Positions 15,912-25,378 of a DNA stretch of 64,000 bases are shown here, piece after piece (position 1 is the stretch's first letter; each line of letters starts with the position of its first letter). The DNA comes from Salinibaculum litoreum. GTDB taxonomy: Archaea; Halobacteriota; Halobacteria; Halobacteriales; Haloarculaceae. The stretch covers positions 186,001-250,000 of the forward strand of contig CP046867.1 of assembly GCA_009789175.1 (NCBI GenBank), given 5' to 3'. Under the pieces are notes generated by a model. The model did not search any database. It was not told the origin of the DNA and saw only the letters and a program-made list of their open reading frames with translations. A program made the position numbers and the translations under genes.

Positions 15912-16829
15912 CTATGGTGGAATCTTTCTAACTATACCCATAGCTGCAGCCCAGCAAAGTTGGACGTAAACCCTCGGTTCTATCCCGTCAAAACACTTAT
16001 AATACCTATATGCTTGGGAGAAATTCGCCTCTCCACAGTGTAATCGCATTAGTTGCCGCATATGTTCATCATACACGTCATATCCGTTTTGTTCAACCTG
16101 CTCAATATCATCCCGGAATTTTTCGAAGAACTTCTCTTTTCCCAACTCTACTTTCTCTGCGGTTGGTGAGTCGTACTCGTGCTTTATCGTAAGGGCCTCA
16201 TCGATATATGATAATTTTCCTCGTTTCAGTAGTCGAATAAGGAATTCATAGTCTTGATGACGTTGAAAATCTTCGTCAAATCCCCCAATCTCACGGACGG
16301 CATCAGTTCTAATAAATAAATTTGAAGCTCCACCCAGGGGGAAACTCATCATCAAGATGGACGGTATTAATTCTTCACCGCCCTCTCTAGGAGGGGTAGA
16401 CCCGTCATCAGTAAATAACAACTCAGACAGATGGCGCTGTATCCGGTTTACCTGCCGATGATCACTTACTGTATAACCACAGTAAGTAGCAACCCAATCG
16501 GACGAGAGTGAACGGAGTTCGTTCAACTGTTCTTCAAGCTTGCTCGGGACCCACTCATCATCCGAATCTAAGAACGCGATGAAATCCCCGTTCGCATTGT
16601 TAATACCTGTATTCCTTGCTGCACTTCCGCCTCTGTTGTCATCATGAGATAGTAGCGTAATCCGGGGGTCATCGTACCCGTATACGACTTGTTCAGTATC
16701 ATCTGTTGATGCGTCATCAACGAGGATCAATTCAAAGTCGTCAATCGTCTGCTGGAGAACGCTCTCTATAGCTCTTGATAAGATATTTGATCTATTGTAG
16801 GTAGGCAGGACAACGCTTATCGTTGGCAT
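15912..16829 (-). CDS. Glycosyltransferase, GT2 family
   Basis: This GT-A enzyme has 305 residues. It starts ISVVLPTYNRSNILSRAIES, continues LILVDDASTDDTEQ, AARNTGINNANGDFIAFLDS and DDEWVPSKL, with the DSD metal motif, and has GGFDEDFQRHQDYEFLIRLL, the acceptor-side ED region. There is no membrane helix, so it works in the cytosol or loosely at the membrane. It is followed within 50 bases (on the chromosome) by an IS copy, suggesting the cluster was cut there. Confidence 0.9.
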   Translation of the reverse strand: MPTISVVLPTYNRSNILSRAIESVLQQTIDDFELILVDDASTDDTEQVVYGYDDPRITLLSHDDNRGGSAARNTGINNANGDFIAFLDSDDEWVPSKLEEQLNELRSLSSDWVATYCGYTVSDHRQVNRIQRHLSELLFTDDGSTPPREGGEELIPSILMMSFPLGGASNLFIRTDAVREIGGFDEDFQRHQDYEFLIRLLKRGKLSYIDEALTIKHEYDSPTAEKVELGKEKFFEKFRDDIEQVEQNGYDVYDEHMRQLMRLHCGEANFSQAYRYYKCFDGIEPRVYVQLCWAAAMGIVRKIPP

Positions 16830-16878
16830 TGATATAGTAGTGGATATCTTATAGTTTCAGTCTTTGGGAAGCCACAAG

Positions 16879-17627
16879 GGCACTGTCTAGTTCTGCCCTT
16901 CCTCGATTGGCGTCTTTCCCTCAAGGGCTTGGTGCGGTCTCTGGAGGTTATAGTAGTGTACAAATTGTTCAACCCATTCGCGGACGCTCACCCGACTGCC
17001 CACCCACGAATTGTGGAAACGGCCGATGCGCATTTTGAGGGCGTGAAACCATTTTTCGATGAGGATTCGGTCAGTATAGTTGACCCGGACCGCTCACCCC
17101 CTACTCGAGCAAGGGCAGTCCGATAGCCGAATGGATCCATGAGAAATACGGTATCGGAGAGATCGTATTTCTCGTCAAGTCGATGCAGAATCGAAGCTGC
17201 CGGATCGATTCCATACCGACCAAATACTGCGACGTCGAGTCTTAGTTTCGTCACGATGTCTATTGCAGCGTACAACCAAGACCACTCGTCGTTGATTGTG
17301 GCACCAGTCTCGTCAACCGCGACCCGCTTCGGCTGCGCCTGGCGAGTCGCAGCCGCTGTCAGCCAGCCGAGGAACCCAATTCCAAACTGCTCCATGTGAG
17401 CGTTTAGCGCCTAATTCAGCCAAGGTCGCTGTTGTCTCACGGAGCGAACAACCGGTTCCGTGGAGGCGGACAGCGAACGCCCTGACGGGCGTCGCCGTCC
17501 GCTCATTCTCCCAAGATTCTTCTAAATCCACGTCATAGCGCTCGCTGAGCAGGTCTGCGAGCGTTCTAGTCCATTTCACTCAACGACCTGCTCATTCCTC
17601 TAACTGGTTCAACTAGACAATGTCACC
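16879..17627. mobile_element. IS6-like insertion sequence, copy alpha-2
   Basis: Ends are GGCACTGTCTAGTT at 16879-16892 and AACTAGACAATGTCACC at 17611-17627, imperfect inverted repeats sharing TGTCTAGTT. It contains a broken transposase on the minus strand. No target duplication is visible. Copy alpha-3 at 23363 is a close relative in the same orientation. Confidence 0.75.
16888..17579 (-). pseudogene. IS6-family transposase, frameshifted
   Basis: The N-terminal frame (17579 down to about 17313) reads MKWTRTLADLLSERYDVDLE and an HTH with SLRETTATLAELGAKRSHG. A second frame holds RVAVDETGATINDEWSWLY and TVFLMDPFGYRTAL (the first two DDE acids). The last part returns in another frame as HQALEGKTPIEEGQN before the TAG at 16888-16890. 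At least two frameshifts make it inactive. Confidence 0.78.
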
Positions 17628-17651
17628 ATAAGATAAGTGACAGTAGAAAAA

Positions 17652-18092
17652 CTAGTTTGTGTTTAAATTTAAACCGTCGTTTTTCTTGATCTTCCTTCTA
17701 TGAACGGGGAAAGTGATAGGACCGTTCGTATATATCACGCTACCTCTCGCCTCTAAAGTCATTATAAAAACCGTACTCGTACTGGTAGAAGAATGCCAGG
17801 CGGCTCGATCAACAATAAGCCCGTCTTGAGCAGTCATCGATACCGGTGTGTTGTACGCTGGAGACACACTCTGGCCGCCTATGCCAGTAGCCACTCTCTC
17901 TGAAGGTTTTTCAGATAACTTGTCAAGTTGGACCGGATCGATACTAATGATGAACTGGCTATCAGGCAAATTGGTCCAGTTGCATATTCGCTTCCCACTT
18001 TTTCGTTGCGAGAACTTCTGAATCCAGATGGATTTGGGCGCTCCGTAGATCAACAAGTGCAATAGATGGTGTACCCGCCTACGAGACCGCAA
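17652..18092 (-). CDS. Unrecognised protein or gene fragment
   Basis: The minus frame is open for 146 residues. The segment from APKSIWIQKFSQRKSGKRI through LPDSQFIISIDPVQLDKLSE to MTLEARGSVIYTNGPITFPV has a protein-like, beta-rich composition; the first 15 residues do not. It is flanked by an IS copy and by the decayed beta-helix gene on the other strand, so it may itself be a fragment. No family is recognised. Confidence 0.35.
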   Translation of the reverse strand: MRSRRRVHHLLHLLIYGAPKSIWIQKFSQRKSGKRICNWTNLPDSQFIISIDPVQLDKLSEKPSERVATGIGGQSVSPAYNTPVSMTAQDGLIVDRAAWHSSTSTSTVFIMTLEARGSVIYTNGPITFPVHRRKIKKNDGLNLNTN

Positions 18093-18149
18093 CTAATACA
18101 GAAAGGATACTCCACAAATCCGGGCTAATGGAAGGTCTCGCTCAATATA

Positions 18150-19330
18150 GATGAACTACGTGGCAATTTCGACTATATGATCGACTTCGTCAGCGATATC
18201 AATACTCTCCCCTCTGATATAAAACCGGGATGGACGATCGCGGTCGCGACTCCCAATACACCCTACGACTGGACCGTCGTGTCGAACAAATTTCGATATT
18301 GTGTTTCAAAGCCCCCAAGCAGGGAACGGCGAACCGATCCTCAAATGCGCTGACGGGGCGCACGTCGTTGGTTTCAAATTTAGCGTCAATAATCCCCTGT
18401 TAGAATTTTCGATTGAAAATTACATTTGGATGGCAACGCTCCGAACCAAGACCGACACAATCATCAAGCAACTCCACGGTTCCATTTCGGCCCCAATGTC
18501 GAGAAAGAGGAGAACAAGGTCATCACCACCCATGCGACCAGAACGAGACCCTACTATGAGTACAATAGTGGAGAAAGCGGATTTACCTGTTGAGATGACA
18601 CCCTCGGAATCCAATTTATCGATTGCGGAGCAACCAATATCGGGGACTAGAATAGCAACTTGCTGACACTGAGCATGAGATCATTCGTCCATAGACCCTA
18701 GCGGTTACGATCAATGATTGCCTTTGACATCCAGAAACCCGATGGGAACTGGTATGGGACCGATAACGTCACGATCAACGACGGCGGCGTCCTCAACTTC
18801 GAGAAAAACTCTCAGAAGAGTTGCATCAGGGTCAGGAAGTACAGCGCGGCGGGCATCAATGTCAAAAATATCAGTACTAAAGGCCAGTTCTGTGGGGTTA
18901 TTCAAGCAGACAAATTCCCGTGTACGAGCAAGCCATAACCCTCGAAGACGGCTTCAGCGTCTCGGGACTTTGGTTGATTAATAATGTGACAACTATCCAG
19001 AGTGCAGGAATCACCATCCGAGATGAGATTCTCATGTCGACAATTCCACATTAGCGTGCGACAGAACGGAGGCAAAACGTCGCCTGTCATTAATACGAGC
19101 AGCCCTGGAACCAGAATTACTGTCAACCCGGGTTCCTTCGGTGGGGGCCGCACGCTACCGGAATCCACCTCAACGGTACAGGCAACTCCGAGATCGATGG
19201 TGTGACCATCAACGAGTTCGGCGACGAGAGGGGAGCGGGTTGAGTATGTGGGACGGCGTGGAAGGTGGCTGTCGATATGCCGAACCTGTAGTGAGGCACC
19301 AATACGTATTTCACTCTTCCAAATGATGAT
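18150..19330 (+). pseudogene. Heavily decayed secreted beta-helix (pectate-lyase-fold) gene
   Basis: Protein-like pieces appear in order across all three plus frames: MIDFVSDINTLPSDIKPGWT, then FQSPQAGNGEPILKCADGAH, TINDGGVLNFEKN, ITLEDGFSVSGLWLINNVTT, IHLNGTGNSEIDGVTINEFG and TAWKVAVDMPNL, separated by stops and frameshifts. Short repeating turns with N, G and D after hydrophobic strands are typical of right-handed beta-helix proteins. These often bind or cut polysaccharide, in keeping with the glycan island. The gene ends just before the phosphatase-fold gene at 19337. Boundaries and family are tentative. Confidence 0.5.
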
Positions 19331-19336
19331 GGCTTC

Positions 19337-20770
19337 ATGAATGCAGAGGACGTCTTTGTTCTTCTCCCGGATTGCTTGCGTTCAGCTGAAATCGACTTGA
19401 TGGAGAAGTTGGAGCGTCGGTCGGACTTTTTGACAGCGAATTGCTATTCGAGCGGAACATGGACCCTCCCCGCCCATGCCACGCTGTATTCAGCAGAATC
19501 TGCGTATGACCATGTGGCTGTTCGGCGGGGTGACACCCTCTCTGGAGGGAAAGTCCAAGTGCCGAAGGTTGCACGGAAAAATGGTTATACGACGGTACTG
19601 GTAAGCGAAAACCCTACCTTTGGGAGTGGGACGGGCTTTCAGGAAGGAGTTGACGTAATGGACGAAGATGTCCATTTAAAGAAATATCCATCAACCGACT
19701 CTCCCGCGAATGATATCTCGAACATCTCTCTGGAAGCGGCATTAACCCTCATTAGTGGAGTTCTCAAGAGCGGCTCCATCCTCAGAAACGGCATTAACGC
19801 GGTATATGGGACATATGAGTACATTCAATCCAAACCGCCTACGGACTATCCACACCACGGAGAGCAAGTGTTATCTCACCTTTCAACACATATAGAGAAT
19901 AACGAGCGGGTGTTCGCGATGGTGAATCTACTTGATACCCATAACCCCCATTATACGCCGCCTGAACGAGGAGCGGGACGCCTCGATGTGACTGTCTCAG
20001 CCCAGGAATCAGAAGCACTTGCAGCTGCGAACCAAAATATAGAGTACATTCTAGGTGAACCCCTTCCCAAAGACGCTCGAGATGGTTTCGAATCACGGGA
20101 CACCGTACAGACTCGGATGCACGACATCTATCAAACGCAAGTGGCCTACGTCGATGACATAATCTCAGATTGGTTTGAACGACACGAAGATCGCTTGGAG
20201 GATGCACTGGTAGTGACCGTGGGTGATCACGGGCAGATGTTCGGTGCAGAAGGGATGGTCGGCCACCACACTTCGCTCCATCCGCACGGGATTAGTGTAC
20301 CAGTCTTCATCTCCTTCCCTGATGCGTGGTCAACCGAGAAACCGGACTTTCAACATCCGACTTCGTTCACTGGCTTGGTCCAAGCGATCGAGAAGACCCT
20401 TGCAGGTCAAATCGGAGATGCCGATAGATTCCTCAATGTTTGGACAGAGTCAGACGTGGTTACCTGCGTTGACGGTCCCACGTGGAATATCGGGGAACTC
20501 CAAGACGACTATGGGGCAGATCTGGTAGATGAACTCGGTGTGCGGAAAATCGGCATCATCGAAGAGGATACCCAGACCGTACACACATGTCTTTGGAAAT
20601 CGTCACAGGTCACTACCGAAACCTACAAAATCACCCCAAACGGGCGTGAACGCATTGATGCAGCACCCGCAGAATTATCTGGACCACAACGAGATTGGCT
20701 CACTGATGGGGACGACGTTCAGGAGGTTGGTGAGGTATCTGCGCGACTTGAGGCACTTGGCTATAAGTGA
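19337..20770 (+). CDS. Alkaline phosphatase superfamily enzyme (annotated as sulfatase), paralogue 2
   Basis: The 477-residue product carries VFVLLPDCLRSAEIDLM (Asp12), GTWTLPAHATLYSAES with Thr43 as probable nucleophile, VVTVGDHGQMFGAEG and GHHTSLHPHGISVPVF for metal binding. As in its paralogues the C/S-x-P-x-R sulfatase motif is missing. Asp12 is followed by Cys-Leu-Arg instead of the usual Thr/Ser-Ala/Val-Arg. It is divergent enough from the 13133 and 26090 genes to suggest a different substrate. The IS copy beta-1 begins 37 bases after its stop. Confidence 0.82.
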   Translation: MNAEDVFVLLPDCLRSAEIDLMEKLERRSDFLTANCYSSGTWTLPAHATLYSAESAYDHVAVRRGDTLSGGKVQVPKVARKNGYTTVLVSENPTFGSGTGFQEGVDVMDEDVHLKKYPSTDSPANDISNISLEAALTLISGVLKSGSILRNGINAVYGTYEYIQSKPPTDYPHHGEQVLSHLSTHIENNERVFAMVNLLDTHNPHYTPPERGAGRLDVTVSAQESEALAAANQNIEYILGEPLPKDARDGFESRDTVQTRMHDIYQTQVAYVDDIISDWFERHEDRLEDALVVTVGDHGQMFGAEGMVGHHTSLHPHGISVPVFISFPDAWSTEKPDFQHPTSFTGLVQAIEKTLAGQIGDADRFLNVWTESDVVTCVDGPTWNIGELQDDYGADLVDELGVRKIGIIEEDTQTVHTCLWKSSQVTTETYKITPNGRERIDAAPAELSGPQRDWLTDGDDVQEVGEVSARLEALGYK

Positions 20771-20807
20771 TCAGTCTAGAGAACTTAGATATTGATCCAG
20801 GAGGCAC

Positions 20808-21502
20808 GGCGCTGTTTCGTTAAGCACGAAACGTGAAGCGGTACGATTTTATCGTGTCCATGCCAAAAATCGTCCGCCTCAGCGGGTGTGGCGACTGGAT
20901 CGATTTGAATTTTGTGGAGCGAGAGTGGACACCGCGCCAGTTGATGGACCTTGGTATTCGACTCCACCTTGCAGGACTATCGCTTTCGAATACCGTTCGA
21001 GAATTATAGAAGTTCGGTGTCGTACACAGTCGAAAGGCCGTTCACGATTGGGTTCACAAGTGCGGTCTACAGCCAGCTGTCGACGAGAATCCAAATCACA
21101 TTGTGCTTGACGAGACGGTGATTCAACTTAACAAACATCGATATTGGCTGTACACTGCTGTTGATCCAGAGACGAAAAAGATTCTCCATACCGGCTGTAC
21201 TCGACGACTACGGCCGTATTGACGGAACGCTTCCTGCAGGAGCTCACCGAGAAACATGATCTCGACGGTACCGTGTTTTTCGTTGATGGAGCAAAACATC
21301 TCCAAACTGTACTCCATCGATCCGGGCTCCGATTTCGATACGAAAAACAGGGAAATCGAAACGCTGCTGAACGTGTCTTCCGTGGGATAAAACGTTGTAC
21401 CTCTTCGTTTTCAAACTGTTTTAGTCACGCAAACCCGTCAACAGCAGAACCCTGGCTCCAAGCCTTTGCCGTCTGGCACAATGCTACAAACTAAACACGA
21501 CC
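20808..21502. mobile_element. IS6-like insertion sequence, copy beta-1
   Basis: The element runs from GGCGCTGTTTCGTT (20808) to AACTAAACACGACC (21489-21502), an imperfect inverted repeat. It is almost identical to copy beta-2 at 25379-26072 and in the same orientation. The flanks GGAGGCAC and CTTTCAGT do not match, so no target duplication remains. On its right it cuts directly into the 3' end of a gene. Confidence 0.85.
20860..21494 (+). pseudogene. IS6-family transposase (beta-1), nonsense codon and frameshift
   Basis: It begins MPKIVRLSGCGDWIDLNFVE with the HTH LSLSNTVREL, which is then stopped by a TAG at 21007-21009. The frame resumes HSRKAVHDWVHKCGLQP, HIVLDETVIQLNKHRYWLY (first Asp), shifts at about 21215 and ends with TVFFVDGAKHLQTVL and NAAERVFRGIK (second Asp and Glu). 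The frameshift is shared with beta-2; the TAG is not. Confidence 0.82.
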
Positions 21503-21643
21503 CTTTCAGTCGACCAAACAGTGAAGGCTGACCAGACGCGACATGCAGTCTTGGTCGATACCCTTGCATCAAACATAGACACTTACGAACAGCTGAATCG
21601 AAGAGGAAGATTCAAACTCGTAACCAGAGAGATAGTGTTATGA
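21503..21643 (+). pseudogene. 3' end of an unknown gene truncated by IS copy beta-1
   Basis: Forty-six codons (SVDQTVKADQTRHAVLVDTL, then NIDTYEQLNRRGRFKLVTRE and IVL) are open from the IS edge to a TGA at 21641-21643. That stop overlaps the ATG at 21640 of the next gene as ATGA, the usual sign of translational coupling in an operon. The frame therefore looks like the true C-terminus of the gene that once preceded the GT-C-like gene. Its family is not recognised. Confidence 0.5.
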
Positions 21644-23214
21644 ACGTCATTGAGAAATCTGGGGTGGTTATATCGTCTCTTCTCGCTGCAGTTACTTTTT
21701 TGACTGCCTTTACCTTCACAGACGTGCCAGAACACACCGTCTATGTCGCACTGATACTGTTATTTGTGTCTGGGTTCAGTTTTTCGTATGTCCATTCATC
21801 ATCACCGGTAGTCTATCTACAATTATTCTTCGTAATATCATGTCCCTTGCTTATTGTCATTGACCCTGTAGAAATCGGACTATACGGATGGGATTCAAAC
21901 CATTCTTTTGTAGCTACTCAACAACTCTTGTCAGGCTCATCAGCCTGGGAAGTCCTCCAGACTCACCGTGATAGACCAATATTATTTATCCTAGTAGCTA
22001 TTCTTTATAAGGTCACAGAGAGTCCGCTGATATCAATATCAAAATATATTCCTATTGTTACCTCTCTCACGCCCATATTTACTTATTTAATCGCAAGGAC
22101 ATTTGGAACTCCAAAACAGGCTGTTGGTGTCGGGTTTGCAACTGCGATCCTCCGGATGATGTTTCTCTTTGAATCAAAGTATGTTCCAGAAGCACTTGCA
22201 ATTCCAATGTTGTATATGGGGGTGTTTATGTATTTCATTCAATTTCGACAATGGAGCGAGAAGAAGTCATCATACACATCAAATATGTTAATTTTATGCG
22301 TTTCCGTCGTTGCTTTGACTCATAGTATGGCCACTGTTTCGATTATTCTCCTATTTGGACTAATAGCACTCTCTGAGAGAATGAAATTGGGATCAAAAAA
22401 TAAAATAAATCCTTCTACAAATAGTAGATTGCTATTAGTCTCTGTATTTGCTTGCGTCATCTTTGCGGTGGTATTTGTTTTCCTAGATTCAAGGACGTTT
22501 CGTGTTCTGGTATTATCCTTGCTTAATCCGTCTCCCGGAGGAAGTGTCGGCAGTGATGGAACCGCACCAGATCTGCTTCAGCTCTTTATAGCAAATGTAC
22601 AGCTCCTAGTTATTCTAGCATTCTCAATATTGAATGGGCTGGTCCTCTTGCCGGGATATGATGTGAAATCATGGGAAATAGGTGTGCTTGTCTACAATGG
22701 GATCTTTATTGGCTTATTTGGCCTCCAATCAGTATTTGGGGCGATAACCCCTCTTGACCCGACGAGAACACTCATATTTTCGGTTCCAACGCTTGTGTTA
22801 CTCGCTCTTCGTGTTCTCGACGGGTTAAAAACTAATATTTCACTGCCGGCTCGGCGTCAAATTGGTGTTTTTCTGATCATTATTTTTGCGGTAGTTCAGG
22901 TAGCCGCTGTCCCCCCACATATTATGTACTCAGACCCAACTGACGAGTCCTTAAAAGAGGGGCACCGGAGCTCTCAGGAACGGGATGCTGCGGTATGGGC
23001 GAATCATTACAGCGACAGTCTTGTAGTGGGAGAGAAAAAAGACCTCTGGAAGTATTTTGGTGGCAATAAATATTCAGATCCATATTTTAATGTTTGCCCC
23101 TCAAAATCGTTACTTGTCGATAGACCTGGGTATAAACTTGATGTCAGTTACAACCATGGCCGCATATATGACAACGGAGGCCTATCACTCAATTACTGTT
23201 TGACAAATAACTAA
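21640..23214 (+). CDS. Polytopic membrane protein, GT-C glycosyltransferase-like
   Basis: The 524-residue protein has about 11 to 13 membrane helices in residues 8-430 and a soluble C-terminal part of about 90 residues. After the third helix comes LYGWDSNHSFVATQQLL, an extracellular loop with an Asp placed as in GT-C enzymes (Pmt/ArnT/Wzy-like), and later loops carry FESKYVPEALAIPM and LDPTRTLI. The likely role is transfer or polymerisation of lipid-linked sugars outside the membrane; a Wzy-type polymerase is the main alternative. It is notably AT-rich, with long runs of AT-ending codons. Start ATG overlaps the stop of the truncated upstream gene. Confidence 0.72.
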   Translation: MNVIEKSGVVISSLLAAVTFLTAFTFTDVPEHTVYVALILLFVSGFSFSYVHSSSPVVYLQLFFVISCPLLIVIDPVEIGLYGWDSNHSFVATQQLLSGSSAWEVLQTHRDRPILFILVAILYKVTESPLISISKYIPIVTSLTPIFTYLIARTFGTPKQAVGVGFATAILRMMFLFESKYVPEALAIPMLYMGVFMYFIQFRQWSEKKSSYTSNMLILCVSVVALTHSMATVSIILLFGLIALSERMKLGSKNKINPSTNSRLLLVSVFACVIFAVVFVFLDSRTFRVLVLSLLNPSPGGSVGSDGTAPDLLQLFIANVQLLVILAFSILNGLVLLPGYDVKSWEIGVLVYNGIFIGLFGLQSVFGAITPLDPTRTLIFSVPTLVLLALRVLDGLKTNISLPARRQIGVFLIIIFAVVQVAAVPPHIMYSDPTDESLKEGHRSSQERDAAVWANHYSDSLVVGEKKDLWKYFGGNKYSDPYFNVCPSKSLLVDRPGYKLDVSYNHGRIYDNGGLSLNYCLTNN

Positions 23215-23362
23215 TTAGAAGGCCATCATATTGTTATCAAATGGCTCGATGATGGTAGATTCCAATATAACTGATCCGAAGCATGGTAGCATATTTACGA
23301 CAGCGATATGTTTCAATTTGTCCAAAGGATACATGTTATTACCTTGGTTTCTCTACCTACCT

Positions 23363-24106
23363 GGTACTGTCTAGTTCTGAACCTCTTCGATCGGTGTCTT
23401 TCCCTCGACGGCTTGGTGCGGTCTCTGGCGGTTGTAGTAGTGCCTGAATTGCTCAAATAATTCGCGTGCGCTGGCCCGACTGCCCACCCACGAATTGTGG
23501 AAACGGCCGATACGCATTTTGAGAGTATGAAATTACTTTTCAATGAGGTACGTCGGTGTAGTTCACCCGACCGTTCAATCCTACTTAGGCTAAGGGCAGT
23601 CCGATAACCGAATTGATCAACGAGAAACTCAGCATCCGAGAGAGCGTGTTTCTCGCGGAGTCCATGCAGAAACGCAGTTGCCGGATCGGTACCGTGCCGA
23701 TCAAATAATGCGACATCGAGGATCACTTTGTCTCGATGTCTATTGCAGCGTACAACCAAGACCACTCGCCGTTAATCTTGACAACGGTCTCGTCAACAGC
23801 GGCCCGCGGCGGCGACGCCGTCGGCAGGTCGTGTCCGCAGTCAGTAACCGATGTATCCAATTCCAGACCGCACCGTGCGAGCGCTCAACGCCTAATTCCG
23901 AAAGAATCGTTCTTGTCTCTCGAAGCGAACAATCGGTCTGATGGAGGCGGACAGCGACTCCTGTTAAGGCGTCGCCGTCCGCTCGTTCTCCCAAGATTCC
24001 TCTAAATCCACGTCATAGCACTTGCTGAGCAGGTCTGCGAGCATTAGTCCAAAGCAACTCAACGGCCTGCTCACTTCTCAAGCTGGCTCAACTAGATAGT
24101 TCTATC
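23363..24106. mobile_element. IS6-like insertion sequence, copy alpha-3
   Basis: The left end GGTACTGTCTAGTT (23363-23376) pairs imperfectly with AACTAGATAGTTCTATCC (about 24089-24106). It sits in the same orientation as alpha-2 and carries a degenerate minus-strand transposase. The right boundary is approximate. No target duplication is seen. Confidence 0.7.
23371..24060 (-). pseudogene. IS6-family transposase (alpha-3), multiply frameshifted
   Basis: Pieces in successive frames read VRLHQTDCSLRETRTILSEL with VERSHGAVWNWIHRL (HTH), then VILDVALFDRHGTDPATAFL and AEFLVDQFGYRTAL (second DDE Asp). The C-terminal piece ends at the TAG at 23371-23373. Many indels separate them, and it is more decayed than alpha-2. 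Confidence 0.72.
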
Positions 24107-24121
24107 CACCAATATTTCTTT

Positions 24122-24130
24122 GTTTATAAA
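24122..24130 (+). promoter_or_regulatory. TATA-like element upstream of a GT4 gene
   Basis: GTTTATAAA is 52 bases before the ATG at 24183, so transcription would begin about 25 bases before the gene. It lies just outside the IS alpha-3 end. Confidence 0.4.
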
Positions 24131-24182
24131 TGGCGATTCCAAAATACGAAAATGTATGTGAATCCTCACGAAAGACTTCATC

Positions 24183-25361
24183 ATGAAGGCCCTCTATGTC
24201 GTCAATAAGTTTCCAAAATTATCAGAGAGCTTTGTGCTAAATGAGATCCACGAACTTGACAACCGTGGACACGATATATCTGTATTTTCGCTTAATCAGC
24301 CAGATGAGAGGATTACCCACGACGAAATTCGCGAGATGGACCTCACTGTCCACTACGCTGAGCAACCATCGTTTCGGTCACTGCCTGATCTTTTCTCAAG
24401 TCGAATCCTGAGCCCAGCCGTGTTACGTCAAGCAGCGTTTATCGACGACCCCCTTTACCACGCCTACTGCCTTCATTTGGGGAAACAACTTATCGAAGCA
24501 GTGGAATCCGAGGGCGATATCGACTTAGTACACGCACATTTTGCAGCGCCGAACCGGCTTGCTATCACGTACGCCGCGGCGTACCACGACATTCCCTGTA
24601 CTGTCACCGCTCACGCCTACGAGATTTTCAAGGATCCAGACGTTCGACGTCTCCAGCGCGTCGGTACTCGCTTCAACCACGTGGTCGTTCCATCGGAATA
24701 CAATAGGCGCTACCTCCGTGAGGAGATCGGCATCAAGACGGACATGACCGTCGTACCAGCGACGACGAGCGTCGACAAATTCGATGCTTCTGACAGCTAT
24801 GTCCCAGGTCGACTCCTTACAGTTGCACGGCTTGTCGAAAAGAAGGGGCACGAGTTCGCGATCGACGCTGTTGCGCAACTTGTCAATTCGGGGTACGACA
24901 TCGAGTACCATCTTGTCGGTCTGGGAGAACGGGAAGAGTTTCTCCGCGAGCGAGTCCGTGAACATGGTATCGAAGAAAATATTGATTTTCTAGGACACGT
25001 CTCCGACGAACGATTGGAGACAGAACTTCAGGAAGCGGAGCAGTTCGTCATGCCGTGCGTTATAGCGTCTGATGGCGATCGAGATGCCGCACCTGTCGCT
25101 CTCAAAGAAGCAATGGCATCGGAGACTGCTTGTATCTCGACATCTATTTCAGCAATTCCTGAGTTAATTACCAATGGAAAGGATGGTTTGTTAGTTGATC
25201 CGAGGAATTCGGAGGCGTTGGCAAATGCGATAGCTACTCTTTTCGACAACCCGGAGCAATGTCGTGAACTTGCGGAGAAGGGGCGAGAGACAGTTGAAAC
25301 AAAATTCGATATTTCAAGGTCAATTGATAAATTAGAAGAAGTCTTTGAGGCTGTGAAATAG
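24183..25361 (+). CDS. Glycosyltransferase, GT4 family (colanic-acid type)
   Basis: The 392-residue GT-B enzyme begins ALYVVNKFPKLSESFVLNEI, the opening typical of WcaL/AmsK-like exopolysaccharide transferases. It has VHAHFAAPNRLAITYA and TVTAHAYEIFKDPDVRRL in the N-terminal half and LLTVARLVEKKGHEFAIDAV, IDFLGHVSDERLE and AAPVALKEAMASETACIST in the C-terminal half. The usual first Glu of E(x7)E is in a D-rich stretch (SDGDRDAAPVALKE). IS copy beta-2 begins 18 bases after the stop, beyond an 8-base target repeat. Confidence 0.9.
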   Translation: MKALYVVNKFPKLSESFVLNEIHELDNRGHDISVFSLNQPDERITHDEIREMDLTVHYAEQPSFRSLPDLFSSRILSPAVLRQAAFIDDPLYHAYCLHLGKQLIEAVESEGDIDLVHAHFAAPNRLAITYAAAYHDIPCTVTAHAYEIFKDPDVRRLQRVGTRFNHVVVPSEYNRRYLREEIGIKTDMTVVPATTSVDKFDASDSYVPGRLLTVARLVEKKGHEFAIDAVAQLVNSGYDIEYHLVGLGEREEFLRERVREHGIEENIDFLGHVSDERLETELQEAEQFVMPCVIASDGDRDAAPVALKEAMASETACISTSISAIPELITNGKDGLLVDPRNSEALANAIATLFDNPEQCRELAEKGRETVETKFDISRSIDKLEEVFEAVK

Positions 25362-25378
25362 AAACTGACTGTACTACC

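Noticed and set aside
16879-24106. IS alpha-2 and alpha-3 as the ends of a second composite transposon
   Set aside because: They are in the same orientation, but their transposases are decayed to different degrees, the ends differ and no target repeats are present, so joint movement is not supported.
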